Source of the DNA: JAOSJT01 sp035362335
GTDB taxonomy: Bacteria; Bacteroidota; Ignavibacteria; SZUA-365
Length of the DNA stretch: 64,000 nt
Direction: 5' to 3'
Assembly: GCA_035362335.1 (NCBI GenBank)
Contig: DAOSDL010000022.1
Coordinates: 1 to 64,000 of the forward strand
Shown here: positions 18,514 to 26,576 of the stretch, one piece after another
Position numbering within the stretch: the first letter of the stretch is position 1
How the letters are laid out: each line of letters starts with the position of its first letter
Program-made: the position numbers and the translations under genes
Notes under the pieces: generated by a model
Told to the model about the DNA's origin: nothing
Databases searched by the model: none
The model's input: only the letters and a program-made list of their open reading frames with translations

Positions 18514-18998
18514 GTTTCCTCCTGTGAAGATTGAGGGTAATGAATACGTCTGCGATTGCTGTGTATTGCGTGAATTTTTGCTTCGAGGGAAATGTCGACT
18601 AAGCGTCACCGGCTCCCGGTGCCGAATGCCGAAAGGATACTCCTGTGTCAACCTGCGATGTCAGAAGCGCACAACCTTGGAAACGCGTAGCATAGAGCCA
18701 ATCAGTACGGCAGAACATAGCACCTCCTGCGGTAAAATGCAACCGGAACACCGCGGCGCCGCGCCCCGTGATCCGACTCGTCTTCCACGTCATGCCTGCA
18801 TCATCCGCTCCCCCGGGGAATGCGGGAGAAGCGGGTTGTAATATACAGGGAATTCCACTGAAATGCCCAGAACTTTTCACTGATCTGTCGCAGCTCTCTG
18901 CCCCGTTTCTCCGCGGCGCGTTCGTCCGCTGGCACGGAAAAAAACACACCCGACGCTTGACACGCGCCCCCCGTTTTTGTATAATTGAATCTCTACTT
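18514..18998. other. Intergenic region before tRNA-Asn
   Basis: In this 485-base stretch I find only the tRNA promoter at its right end and a weak minus-strand TTGACA at 18646-18651 that might drive the DUF4397 lipoprotein; no good -10 follows it. No open frame here has conserved features. Confidence 0.5.
18957..18985 (+). promoter_or_regulatory. Consensus sigma70-type promoter of tRNA-Asn
   Basis: TTGACA and TATAAT are separated by exactly 17 bases, 13 bases before the tRNA. Both hexamers are perfect matches to the general bacterial housekeeping consensus. Confidence 0.9.
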
Positions 18999-19070
18999 TC
19001 CTCGGTAGCTCAATGGTAGAGCATGCGGCTGTTAACCGCAGGGTTGCAAGTTCGAGTCTTGCCCGGGGAG
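18999..19070 (+). tRNA. tRNA-Asn (anticodon GTT)
   Basis: A complete cloverleaf: acceptor strand TCCTCGG pairs with CCGGGGA (one G-T pair), and the anticodon stem TGCGG/CCGCA encloses the loop CTGTTAA with GTT at 19031-19033. The T-arm carries GTTCGAGTC. CCA is not encoded. A terminator hairpin follows seven bases later. Confidence 0.97.
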
Positions 19071-19076
19071 CACGAA

Positions 19077-19100
19077 AAAGGCCACCAAGCGGTGGCCTTT
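19077..19100 (+). terminator. Terminator of tRNA-Asn
   Basis: A perfect ten-base stem, AAAGGCCACC and GGTGGCCTTT, with loop AAGC, directly follows the tRNA. It also lies at the tail of the convergent ATPase gene. Confidence 0.85.
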
Positions 19101-19161
19101 GCTGTTGCGGCGTTTCAGACGTGCCCATGCCGCCATACAGCCGAGCGCCCATTCATCCGCT

Positions 19162-20355
19162 TTACGCGTGCCTGCTCTCGCCGGGTTCGGTCAGCGTTGT
19201 CCAGATATCCTCAACGTGGAGAGGATTGAAAACGCGGACTCCCCGGACATCGAAGCGCTGCTCGCCGTTGTACAGGACAGCGCCGGGCAGGACCCGACTG
19301 ACACCCAGCGTCTGGAACCATTCGATTTTTTTGACAAAATCCGGGGAGAACGTCGCTGCGGACTTGATTTCGACCGGCAGAAGCATTCCCTTTTCCCTGA
19401 TCAGCAGATCGATCTCGTTGCCGTGGGAATCCCGGAAGAAATACATCTCGGGCCTGATTCCCTTATTGAGCGCGGCTTTCATGATGTCGGCTATGACGAG
19501 GTTTTCGTAAAGATTTCCCCGCAGAGGGTCGCGGGAAGCTTGCTCCTTCGTGTGTATACCGAGCAGAAAGGCGGCGAGCCCCACATCGGTGAAGTAAATC
19601 TTGGGCGACTTGATCACGCGCTTCTGAATATTTTCAAAGTACGGGGGCAATTCGAACACGACATACGAAGCCTTCAGCACCGAGAGCCAACTTCTGATCG
19701 TCGTGCCGGAAGCGCCCACATCGTTGCCCAGAGAGGCTAGGTTGACCACCTGCCCCACCCGGCCGGCCAACAAGGTCAGAAACTTCTGATACAGCGACAG
19801 ATCACGCAACTGTATCAATGCGCGGACATCCCGCTCGACGTAGGTCTGCAGATAGCCGTTGAAAAACCTGCGCGCGTCCAACCTTTCGTCATGAAGTCTG
19901 GGAAAAAATCCGCGACAGATTACATCGAAGGGGTCGGGTACCGGATTGTATCGGCGGATTTCGCGCAGCGAGAACGGCCAGAGCGCCAGCATGGCCGTCC
20001 GACCCGCCAGGGACTGGCTGATCGCTTCATGCAGCTGCGGCTGATGGCTGCCAGTCAGTATGAAGGATCCGCGTCTCCCGGGCTTGTCCACCATCCCTTG
20101 AATATAGGAACGCAGAAGCGGCAGCCGTTGCACCTCATCCAGAACTCCGCCTCCTTCCATGCGTGCGAGAAAACCCCGCGGATCGACCTCGGCCGCCATG
20201 CGTACATCCGGATCCTCAAGCGAGAAATACGGCATGTCGGGAAAAATCATCCGGGCCAAGGTGGTCTTGCCCGACTGCCGCGGCCCAAGCAGAGTCACTA
20301 CAGGGTACTCGGCGGCGGAGCGCAGCAACTCCTGGGTGATATCTCGTGTGATCAT
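19162..20355 (-). CDS. AAA ATPase with DUF4143 domain
   Basis: A 397-residue protein of the AAA_14/DUF4143 group. The N-terminal P-loop is TLLGPRQSGKTTLAR near residue 20, a Walker B-like GGGVLDEVQRLP follows near 90, and ILTGSHQPQLHEAISQSLAG is the conserved sensor segment. The C-terminal DUF4143 part contains NEIDLLI and LPVEIKS, the D and ExK pattern of a PD-(D/E)xK nuclease-like fold. Such genes are scattered, often strain-specific and of unknown function. It lies alone next to tRNA-Asn, with a dyad just before its start. Confidence 0.88.
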   Translation of the reverse strand: MITRDITQELLRSAAEYPVVTLLGPRQSGKTTLARMIFPDMPYFSLEDPDVRMAAEVDPRGFLARMEGGGVLDEVQRLPLLRSYIQGMVDKPGRRGSFILTGSHQPQLHEAISQSLAGRTAMLALWPFSLREIRRYNPVPDPFDVICRGFFPRLHDERLDARRFFNGYLQTYVERDVRALIQLRDLSLYQKFLTLLAGRVGQVVNLASLGNDVGASGTTIRSWLSVLKASYVVFELPPYFENIQKRVIKSPKIYFTDVGLAAFLLGIHTKEQASRDPLRGNLYENLVIADIMKAALNKGIRPEMYFFRDSHGNEIDLLIREKGMLLPVEIKSAATFSPDFVKKIEWFQTLGVSRVLPGAVLYNGEQRFDVRGVRVFNPLHVEDIWTTLTEPGESRHA

Positions 20356-20377
20356 AGCGGGATGATACGGCAAGCTC

Positions 20378-20410
20378 GTGCAAAATGCAAGTTGAACTTT
20401 CGATTTGCAC
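20378..20410. promoter_or_regulatory. Inverted repeat upstream of the AAA/DUF4143 gene
   Basis: GTGCAAA and TTTGCAC are perfect seven-base arms separated by 19 bases, starting 23 bases before the ATG. The spacing of arms about two helical turns apart suits an operator for a dimeric regulator, but none is encoded beside it. Confidence 0.35.
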
Positions 20411-20619
20411 AACTATTGGCCGCCAACAGGCAACATCGCATCGCACACGGACCGCTGCGGACACTAGAAAAGCATGCTCGAGTGGAAGGAAACGCTTGAA
20501 CAGCGCCTCCTCCACCCCGCAAGCCTCTGTGCAGCACTCTCTCTATCGACTGGTCTGAACCGATGGCGTATGCTTGGAGCCCGAAAGCATTTGTAACTGT
20601 CGAAAACGCGCCCGTGGGA

Positions 20620-21063
20620 TCAGGGGATTTCCACTTCCACCAGCGCGGCCAATGCCTCGAGTGATTCCTGCCAGCCCAGGTAGCAATCATGCACCGGGAT
20701 GATATGGGGAATACCACTCTGCGTGATGCGCAACTCCGTGCCGCAGGACACCGCCTTCAGTTCCACCGTCACCTCCATTTCGCCGGGCAGATTCGGATCG
20801 TCGAAGCGGTCGATGTAGCGCAAGCGTTCATGCGGAACGAGTTCCACATACTCTCCGCCGAAGGAATGCGCCTGTCCCGTGGAGAAATTGGTGAAGGACA
20901 TGCGATACGTACCTCCCACGCGTGCGTCGGCATGCTGCACCTCGCCGGTGAAGCCCTTCGGCGGCAGCCATTTGCACATGGCCGCCGGCTCCAGAAATGC
21001 GCGATAGATTTTTTCCGGTCGCGTGCGCAGCACGCGATGCAGTTGCACCGTCCCACCTGCCAT
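20620..21063 (-). CDS. SRPBCC (AHSA1-like) domain protein
   Basis: A 147-residue protein of the activator-of-Hsp90 homologue 1-like START superfamily. The opening VLRTRPEKIYRAFLEPAAMC, then KWLPPKGFTGEV, and the closing helix WQESLEALAALVE are typical. It should form a helix-grip pocket for a small hydrophobic ligand; the ligand is unknown. It is the last of a run of small minus-strand genes (DUF1801, VOC) that often occur together in soil and water bacteria. Confidence 0.88.
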   Translation of the reverse strand: MAGGTVQLHRVLRTRPEKIYRAFLEPAAMCKWLPPKGFTGEVQHADARVGGTYRMSFTNFSTGQAHSFGGEYVELVPHERLRYIDRFDDPNLPGEMEVTVELKAVSCGTELRITQSGIPHIIPVHDCYLGWQESLEALAALVEVEIP

Positions 21064-21174
21064 ATTCCTGTCCTTTCTCGATGTAGTGAAAGCGTGAAGA
21101 AAGAATATAGGAGGATTCGTCTTTTATTGAAAGCGCCGGCGCTCCACCCGGGGTACCGCCTCCCCTCCACGGCC

Positions 21175-21535
21175 TCACTCTCCAGCGATCTCCCGGGCCA
21201 GCGTGCGGGCGATGCGGCCGATGAGTTCCAGGGGGATTGGTTTGGACAATGGGAAGCGGAGATTCCCCTTTTCATTGCGAAAGGGAGCGAGTTCCTTGAT
21301 CAATGCCTCGTCCCATCGCACGGGGGGGGTAAATGCCGATGTGCTGCTTGAACGCGGCGAAGTAGAAGAACACCTTGCCGGCCCGATACGCCGGAAGATT
21401 GTAGCTGATACAGCGCGTGGCTTGCGGCACGGCGCGCTCCACCTCGTCCTGTATGCTTCGCAGTATCGGCTGCAACTCCTCGAGCGCGGCGGCGATGTAT
21501 TCCTCGTGTGAGGCGAAGGTCGTGCCGGGGGTCAT
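21175..21535 (-). pseudogene. DUF1801 protein, frameshifted at a C8 homopolymer
   Basis: The first 73 or so residues (from ATG 21535, with a GGAGAAGAG site) match a DUF1801 protein: IRSIQDEVERAVPQATRCIS-like core, then NLPAYRAGKVFFYFAAFKQH and IGIYPP. At the run of eight C (G8 at 21322-21329 on the plus strand) the frame is lost and stops at 21272. Removing one C restores V-R-W-D-E-A-L-I-K-E-L, then FRNEKGNLRFPLSKPIP and LIGRIARTLAREI, ending at TGA 21175-21177, giving a normal 119-residue protein. A sequencing error is the simplest explanation; phase variation or true decay are alternatives. Confidence 0.85.
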
Positions 21536-21575
21536 CTCTTCTCCGAAATCGTTGTCGCGCGTCGGGCCTCCGCCC

Positions 21576-21947
21576 TCACCGATGCTGATCCACGAGAATC
21601 ACATTGCCGTCGGGATCGGACAACATGAAGCTTGCGGGACCGCTGCTCTGCTCGTCGGCTTCGCTCATCAGGGTGAGGCCCGCATCCTTGAGGTGGCGCT
21701 GCAACACGCGCACATCGGTGAACTCGTCCATCGGCTGGGCGTCCTGGCCCCAACCGGGGTTGAAGGTGAGGATGTTGCCCTCGAACATGCCTTGGAACAG
21801 TCCGATGATGTGGTCGCCATTTTTCATGATCAACCAATTCTGTGCCTGATCGCCACCGAACACGGAAAATCCCAGTGTCTGGTAAAAGCGCTTCGATGCT
21901 TCTATATCCTTCACGGACAGACTGACGGAAAACGCGCCGAGATTCAT
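21576..21947 (-). CDS. VOC-family (glyoxalase-like) protein
   Basis: A 123-residue vicinal-oxygen-chelate protein with two beta-alpha-beta-beta-beta units: FSVSLSVKDIEASKRFYQTL at the N-terminus and FMLSDPDGNVILVDQH at the C-terminus. These proteins bind a metal and act on small molecules or confer resistance, but the substrate here is unknown. The ATG at 21947 has an AAGGAGT ribosome site. It is 40 bases upstream of the DUF1801 gene. Confidence 0.9.
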   Translation of the reverse strand: MNLGAFSVSLSVKDIEASKRFYQTLGFSVFGGDQAQNWLIMKNGDHIIGLFQGMFEGNILTFNPGWGQDAQPMDEFTDVRVLQRHLKDAGLTLMSEADEQSSGPASFMLSDPDGNVILVDQHR

Positions 21948-22055
21948 GACTACTCCTTGTGTATTGTTGCGTGGAGCAAGATACGGGAATTCGCCCGCGT
22001 ACAAAATCCACAAGCGCCTCTAATGCGCGGCGCCTCAACAAAGATTCCCACCGCG

Positions 22056-22847
22056 TCAGATCAGGCCCGCTCCCAGGGCCAGTGCAATGCCGATGAGCAT
22101 GACACCGGTAATGGTTTGCACGGTGTGCATGGTGATTTTATGCAGGAAACGCGTGCCCAGCAGCACGCCGGCGAATGCGGCGAGTATGCCGGTGAGTATC
22201 AGCGGCCATTGATCCGCGCCGAGGGGATTGTCGGCACTCGCGAACACGAACAGAGCCAGGTACATCGCGATGCGCGCGGCATCCACCAGGAAGCCGATCA
22301 CGGCGTTGGTGCCGACGAAGGCCTTGGTGTCGATACCAACCTTGGCAAGAAAAGCCGAGCGCAGCGCTCCCTGATGTCCGGAGAATCCGCCGAAAAATCC
22401 CGACAGCAGGCCGCCCAGCAACAGATACCGCCGGTCGAAGGTCAAGCTGCGGAGGCGCGGGAGCAATTCGAACAAGGCGAAGACGAGCATCATCACGCCG
22501 AGCAGCAGTTTCACCGGAGTGATCACCGCTTCACGCTCGCCCAGAGAGTAGCGGGCGATTTCATCGATATGCGCCACGAAGCCCAGCGCCGCCGCTCCAG
22601 CGAAAGCGGCGAGTATGGCGGGTAGGCCGAATCGCAGGACGATGGAGCGGTCCGCATGCCCGCCCACCATAAAGAGCTTGAACACGTTATTCGCGCCGTG
22701 CACCACGGCGGTGGCCGCCACGGCGGCTTCGATGGGAAAGAACAGAGCGAACACCGGCAACAACAGCGTGCCGAGTCCGAAACCGGAGTACAGCGTGAGT
22801 CCGGCGGCGAACAGTGCCACCAGCGCCACGACGACGAAGGACATCAT
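22056..22847 (-). CDS. Sulfite exporter TauE/SafE-family membrane permease
   Basis: A 263-residue, highly hydrophobic protein with about eight membrane segments in two repeats, the TauE/SafE layout. Recognisable pieces are GFGLGTLLLPVFALFFP in the first half and LSGFFGGFSGHQGALRSAFL in the second. It probably exports an anion such as a sulfur or organosulfonate compound. The start codon pair ATGATG overlaps the padR stop, with GGAGGT just before; 22847 is taken, 22844 is equally possible. Its coupling to a PadR regulator suggests regulated efflux. Confidence 0.88.
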   Translation of the reverse strand: MMSFVVVALVALFAAGLTLYSGFGLGTLLLPVFALFFPIEAAVAATAVVHGANNVFKLFMVGGHADRSIVLRFGLPAILAAFAGAAALGFVAHIDEIARYSLGEREAVITPVKLLLGVMMLVFALFELLPRLRSLTFDRRYLLLGGLLSGFFGGFSGHQGALRSAFLAKVGIDTKAFVGTNAVIGFLVDAARIAMYLALFVFASADNPLGADQWPLILTGILAAFAGVLLGTRFLHKITMHTVQTITGVMLIGIALALGAGLI

Positions 22848-23206
22848 CGCGCACCTCCTTGCTTCACTACCGTGTTCAACCAATCAGCGTCCACTTCGCG
22901 CAGCAGCTCACGCAATTGCACACGCGCGGCATCGAGCAAACTCCTTCCCTCGGAGGTGAGTGTGTACCAGCGCGGCGCGCGCGAGCCAAGTGCCGCGTCG
23001 GAGCTGCCTGCAAGCAGTCCCGCCTGCTCCATGCGATGCAGCATCGGGTACAGTGTGCCCGGACTGACCGAATAGCCGTGATGCCGGAGTTCGTCCAGCA
23101 TCCATTGGCCCAGCAAGGGCTTCTCGGCTGCGTGATGTAGAATGTGCAGCTTCCAGAAGGACAGGAGGATTTCCCGCTGCAGGTATTTTCTCTGCATTGC
23201 GTTCAT
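22844..23206 (-). CDS. PadR-family transcriptional regulator
   Basis: A 120-residue winged-helix regulator. The domain runs from LQREILLSFWKLHILHHAAE through LLGQWMLDELRHHGY to VSPGTLYPMLHRMEQAGLL, the last being the PadR recognition-helix signature, followed by a dimerisation helix with RYTLT-like WYTLTSEGRSLL. PadR proteins repress efflux or stress genes and are released by small molecules. It overlaps the exporter gene downstream, so it most likely represses its own operon through the palindrome just upstream. Confidence 0.92.
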   Translation of the reverse strand: MNAMQRKYLQREILLSFWKLHILHHAAEKPLLGQWMLDELRHHGYSVSPGTLYPMLHRMEQAGLLAGSSDAALGSRAPRWYTLTSEGRSLLDAARVQLRELLREVDADWLNTVVKQGGAR

Positions 23207-23222
23207 GAGTTCACCGCTCCAT

Positions 23223-23254
23223 TATTACGATAAATGTAAACGATAGCCGTAATA
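23223..23254. promoter_or_regulatory. Candidate PadR operator
   Basis: The arms TATTACG and CGTAATA, separated by 18 bases, begin 16 bases upstream of the padR start. The centre contains an AT-rich ATAAATGTAAACGAT segment, which also suits the promoter. The position is typical for autoregulation. Confidence 0.45.
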
Positions 23255-23354
23255 CTGGCAAATGCGCATCCCGTTTACCACACGATGCGAGGAGTGCACG
23301 CGTTCGGGCACGCTGGCACTATCCAGATCTCGTGCGACCGGGACGATGCAGCGA

Positions 23355-23729
23355 TCAGAGTGTTTTGTGTTCAGGGTCGAGGATATGGGGTGGCAATCCG
23401 GCGCGTGGCGCGTTGCCGGTTTTCACCGTAGCGGCGGGTTCGAAGAGCAGCACGTGCGCTTCCTCGTCCGCCACTGGACAATGCTCCACGCCACGCGGCA
23501 CGATGAGGAATTCCCCTTCGTTGAGCACGATCTCTTCATCACGGAAGAGCATGCGGATGCGCCCCCGAATCACGAGGAACAGTTCATCCTCGTTCTCATG
23601 CGCGTGCCAGACGAAGTTGCCGAGGAATTTCCCCAGACGCACCACCTGTCCGTTGAGTTCGCCCGACACGCGCGGCGACCAATAATGTTCGATGGCCGCG
23701 AATTCCTTTTCCAGATTGACAGGTCGCAT
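23355..23729 (-). CDS. Cupin-domain protein
   Basis: A 124-residue single-domain cupin. The first metal motif is WHAHENEDELFLVIRGRIRM and the second PRGVEHCPVADEEAHVLLFE, giving the usual His, His, Glu and His ligands. The WSPRVSGELNGQVVRLGKF lead-in is common in small cupins annotated as possible mannose-6-phosphate isomerase-like proteins; the substrate is unknown. The ATG at 23729 has GGAG eight bases upstream. It is divergent from the metallo-hydrolase gene with a 90-base shared intergenic region. Confidence 0.9.
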   Translation of the reverse strand: MRPVNLEKEFAAIEHYWSPRVSGELNGQVVRLGKFLGNFVWHAHENEDELFLVIRGRIRMLFRDEEIVLNEGEFLIVPRGVEHCPVADEEAHVLLFEPAATVKTGNAPRAGLPPHILDPEHKTL

Positions 23730-23819
23730 GCACAGCTCCGATGGTTGTGCTTCAATATAGTTGGAAATCCGGCCCTCTCCGTCTACTTTTGAAGGAAAAC
23801 GCATATCGTCGGAAACAGC

Positions 23820-24464
23820 ATGCTCATCGAAACCTTCGAGTCCGGTCCCTACCAAACCAACGGTTACATCGTGGCGGACGAGCGCAGTGCGCGTGCTGTG
23901 ATCATCGACGTGCCTTTGGATGCGGCGGCACCGATGCGTGCGTGGCTGCGCGAGCGCGACTGCGCCGCGGTTGCGATTGTGTTGACGCACGGACATTTCG
24001 ACCATGTGGGCGAGGTGCGCGCATTGTCGGAGCAGCTTGGTGTACCCGTGTACATTCATGAGGGTGACGCCAACTTGCTGCGCGAGCCCATGGCGGCTTT
24101 CGCCGGATTGGACGTGCGTGTGGAGGGCATGGAAGCTCGCGCCCTGCTCGCGCATGGACAGACGGTGGAATGCGGCGTTCTGCGCTTGGAGGTGTTGCAC
24201 GTTCCCGGCCACACGCCCGGGCACATCGCATTGTACGAAGCCGCCCAGGGCAGATTGTTCTGCGGCGACGTGTTGTTCTACGGCAGCATTGGCCGCACCG
24301 ATCTCCCCGGCGGCGATTATCAGACGCTGATGACCTCCATCACCGAATTGCTGCTCACCCTGCCCGACGACACCATTGTGTATTCCGGGCACGGCCCCAC
24401 CACCAGCATCGGCTACGAGCGGCTGCACAATCCCTTCATACTCGATTACCTCGATCATTTCTGA
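23820..24464 (+). CDS. MBL-fold metallo-hydrolase (glyoxalase II-like)
   Basis: A 214-residue metallo-beta-lactamase-fold hydrolase. THGHFDH (residues about 56-62) is the metal-binding HxHxDH motif, HVPGHTPGH supplies the third His, FCGDVLF the bridging Asp, and YSGHGPTT the last His. The overall length and the C-terminal NPF match the glyoxalase II-like/YcbL subgroup, which hydrolyses thioesters or related compounds. No signal peptide, so cytoplasmic. Confidence 0.92.
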   Translation: MLIETFESGPYQTNGYIVADERSARAVIIDVPLDAAAPMRAWLRERDCAAVAIVLTHGHFDHVGEVRALSEQLGVPVYIHEGDANLLREPMAAFAGLDVRVEGMEARALLAHGQTVECGVLRLEVLHVPGHTPGHIALYEAAQGRLFCGDVLFYGSIGRTDLPGGDYQTLMTSITELLLTLPDDTIVYSGHGPTTSIGYERLHNPFILDYLDHF

Positions 24465-24563
24465 ACACGCGGCGCCGCGGCGGACAAGCACCACGCCAGC
24501 CCGCGCGCCATTCACGAACGCGCCCGTGGCGAGCCCCGTCCCGTGGCGAACTCCGCCAACATC

Positions 24564-24594
24564 TTGACATCGCCACTTCGATGTGCTATATTTG
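24564..24594 (+). promoter_or_regulatory. Promoter of tRNA-Glu
   Basis: TTGACA and TATATT are 17 bases apart, nine bases before the tRNA. The -10 region read as TATATTTG is also a perfect Bacteroidota TAnnTTTG box, so this promoter satisfies both consensus forms. Confidence 0.85.
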
Positions 24595-24602
24595 AAGACT
24601 AG

Positions 24603-24678
24603 GCACCCATCGACTAGAGGCCTAGGTCGTCACCCTTTCACGGTGAAAACACGGGTTCGAATCCCGTTGGGTGTACCA
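24603..24678 (+). tRNA. tRNA-Glu (anticodon TTC), CCA encoded
   Basis: The acceptor GCACCCA pairs with TGGGTGT, the anticodon stem TCACC/GGTGA encloses CTTTCAC with TTC, and the T-arm has GGTTCGAATCC. The CCA end is genomically encoded at 24676-24678, unlike the other two tRNAs in this window. Confidence 0.97.
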
Positions 24679-24684
24679 AACGAT

Positions 24685-24718
24685 CAAACGGCATTTCTCT
24701 TCGGAGAGATGCCGTTTG
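24685..24718 (+). terminator. Terminator of tRNA-Glu
   Basis: A long near-perfect stem of about 14 pairs (CAAACGGCATTTCTC against GAGAGATGCCGTTTG) with a stable TTCG tetraloop follows the tRNA by six bases. Confidence 0.8.
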
Positions 24719-24784
24719 TCGTATGTATGAAAATGCGTTTTCAGCACTGCCATGCATTCGTCCTCAGCGCCACCGATTTCTTTC

Positions 24785-26305
24785 TCAATTCCCACCCTGA
24801 GGCGCGATGATCATGCATCTCGTGAGTGTTTCTGTTTCGGAGCGAAGGCGGTAAAAGTACAATCCCGCAGGGAATTTCCCTGTTCGGAGGATGGCGCTGT
24901 GGGACCCGGCCGCTGCAATCCCCTCCATTACCGTCGCAATCTGTCTCCCCAGGAGGTCATGGACTGTTAGCGAAATCGCGCTGCTGTTATTCAAACGAAA
25001 GGGGATTGTTGTCGCCGATGTGGCAGGATTGGGGAAGTTCTGCTCCAGGATGTTTCGTTCCGGCAGGACAGGATTGTCCGCTGCTCCGGATGTACCTCCC
25101 ACCGTCCTGACACAACGCACGTAATTATACACGTAGCGAACGTCTCCCTGAGGGCCGAAGAACTGCGGGTACGCTTGTGCGTCCCCTGCCTTCGGATCGC
25201 TTCGCTGCGCTCCCGCGCCATGCACATCCATCACCGTGTTGTTCATTTTTCCCAGTGCCTCACCAAAGGCCACATAAGCAGCCGATGCATACGGGTTTGC
25301 ACCGTCGAGATGTGTCGTACTGCTCCAGAAAAACGGATAGTGTCCGGGTCGCCCGTCTGGATCATTAATGCTTGTCGTGTTGAAGATGGGGTCGAGCGCG
25401 GCACTTCCGGTAGCTTGCGGACAACGCGAGTAATCCACGATGCTTTGCAGTTCCTTGATGTCGGGCAGGCGCCAATCCGTGTATCCAGCGAGGGTGGCTT
25501 GTTCCGCGTACTCCAGAGCGTGTTCCCAATCGCGTGCGACGCCGTCATCGCTCTGCTGCCACATCAGACCCGTTGCGTTGTCGGTGATCGAGCCGTCTCC
25601 ATTGTCGACGAAATCGTTGACGCCGTATGCGGTATTCCCCCGGACCATGCGGAAGTACATGACGTTCGGCCGCGCAGTCCCACTACCGGGCTTGTATAGC
25701 GGATACCCCTTGATGCGCCCGTCAATGAAATTGACACCGAATACTGTCGAGTCCCTCTGGAATGTCAGACCGCGGTACCGTGTTGACGACCAGGTCTGCG
25801 CATCGATTTCACGCTCTCCAAGGCTTGCATCTCCCAACGGCTGGATAAATACGGTAGTGTCGATGAACACCTTGATCGCACTTTCGCCTTTCACCTGTCC
25901 AGTAAACAGGATAAGAGAGTACAATTCCTTGATCGTGGGGATTCGCCAATCTTGATAACCTCCCAACGTCATGGTATCCGCTTTGACGTGGGCAGCAGCG
26001 AAGGAAATTTTCGGTCCCATATCCTTCTGCCACATCAAACCTGTAACATCGTCCGTAACCGTCCCATCGCCATTGTCGGTGTACGTCGGCTGCCTCCCTT
26101 CGTAGTGGGCATCCTGTCCGTAAAACGCCTCATTCTGCGATGGTGCAGTAATGACCGCGATGTTGTTGTAGAACGTATGCACTCCGGTATCAACGATTCT
26201 GTACGATTGCGCCGGCGCTGATGGTGTTATTCCACACATGAGCAGCATCGCCAGCAGTAATACAGGGACGCTATTTTCTCTCCGTTTCACTGTTGGTATC
26301 CACAT
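24785..26305 (-). CDS. T9SS-secreted protein with two DUF1566 (Lcl C-terminal) domains
   Basis: A 506-residue protein with a signal peptide (to about residue 32). Two copies of DUF1566 are evident: DNGDGTVTDDVTGLMWQKDM with GGYQDWRIPTIKELYSLI, and DNGDGSITDNATGLMWQQSD with AGYTDWRLPDIKELQSIV. The last 80 residues are a T9SS type A sorting domain starting ILEQNFPNPATSATTIPF and ending with FPAGLYFYRLRS. It should be exported and anchored or released at the cell surface; DUF1566 function is not established. By eye its base composition is less GC-rich than its neighbours, hinting at later acquisition. Confidence 0.88.
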   Translation of the reverse strand: MWIPTVKRRENSVPVLLLAMLLMCGITPSAPAQSYRIVDTGVHTFYNNIAVITAPSQNEAFYGQDAHYEGRQPTYTDNGDGTVTDDVTGLMWQKDMGPKISFAAAHVKADTMTLGGYQDWRIPTIKELYSLILFTGQVKGESAIKVFIDTTVFIQPLGDASLGEREIDAQTWSSTRYRGLTFQRDSTVFGVNFIDGRIKGYPLYKPGSGTARPNVMYFRMVRGNTAYGVNDFVDNGDGSITDNATGLMWQQSDDGVARDWEHALEYAEQATLAGYTDWRLPDIKELQSIVDYSRCPQATGSAALDPIFNTTSINDPDGRPGHYPFFWSSTTHLDGANPYASAAYVAFGEALGKMNNTVMDVHGAGAQRSDPKAGDAQAYPQFFGPQGDVRYVYNYVRCVRTVGGTSGAADNPVLPERNILEQNFPNPATSATTIPFRLNNSSAISLTVHDLLGRQIATVMEGIAAAGSHSAILRTGKFPAGLYFYRLRSETETLTRCMIIAPQGGN

Positions 26306-26576
26306 TCGTTGTTCTGCGAGAAAATTGGCACCCGGTTATGACAGGATGATCCATGGGCAGGTTTCATCCGCCGCAGCGATCCCTCCATATCTTTCTGTCA
26401 CGCTGCATGTTCAGAGAAGCAAATACTACTGCCGCATTGCTGTCGCCCGTACGTTCGGTCCAACACGCAACACCTCATTGCCATGCGCTTGCGACGATGT
26501 CGTCGGCGAATATCACAGGACTCGAAATGTATTTCCATGCTCATGGTTTCTGTGCGGATGGCATCGGCCTTTTAGG
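26306..26576. other. Intergenic region left of the repeat array
   Basis: About 270 bases between the DUF1566 gene start and the repeats. It should contain the promoter of that gene, but no convincing one is visible, and no coding frame here shows conserved features. Together with the repeat array this makes a 625-base gap without genes. Confidence 0.5.

Noticed and set aside
19001..20355. Integrated element with attachment sites at tRNA-Asn
   Set aside because: No integrase, no second copy of the tRNA 3' end and no phage genes nearby.
23355..24515. 386-codon minus-strand frame containing the cupin at its C-terminus
   Set aside because: Only the part from 23729 downwards is a cupin; the rest is antisense to the metallo-hydrolase.
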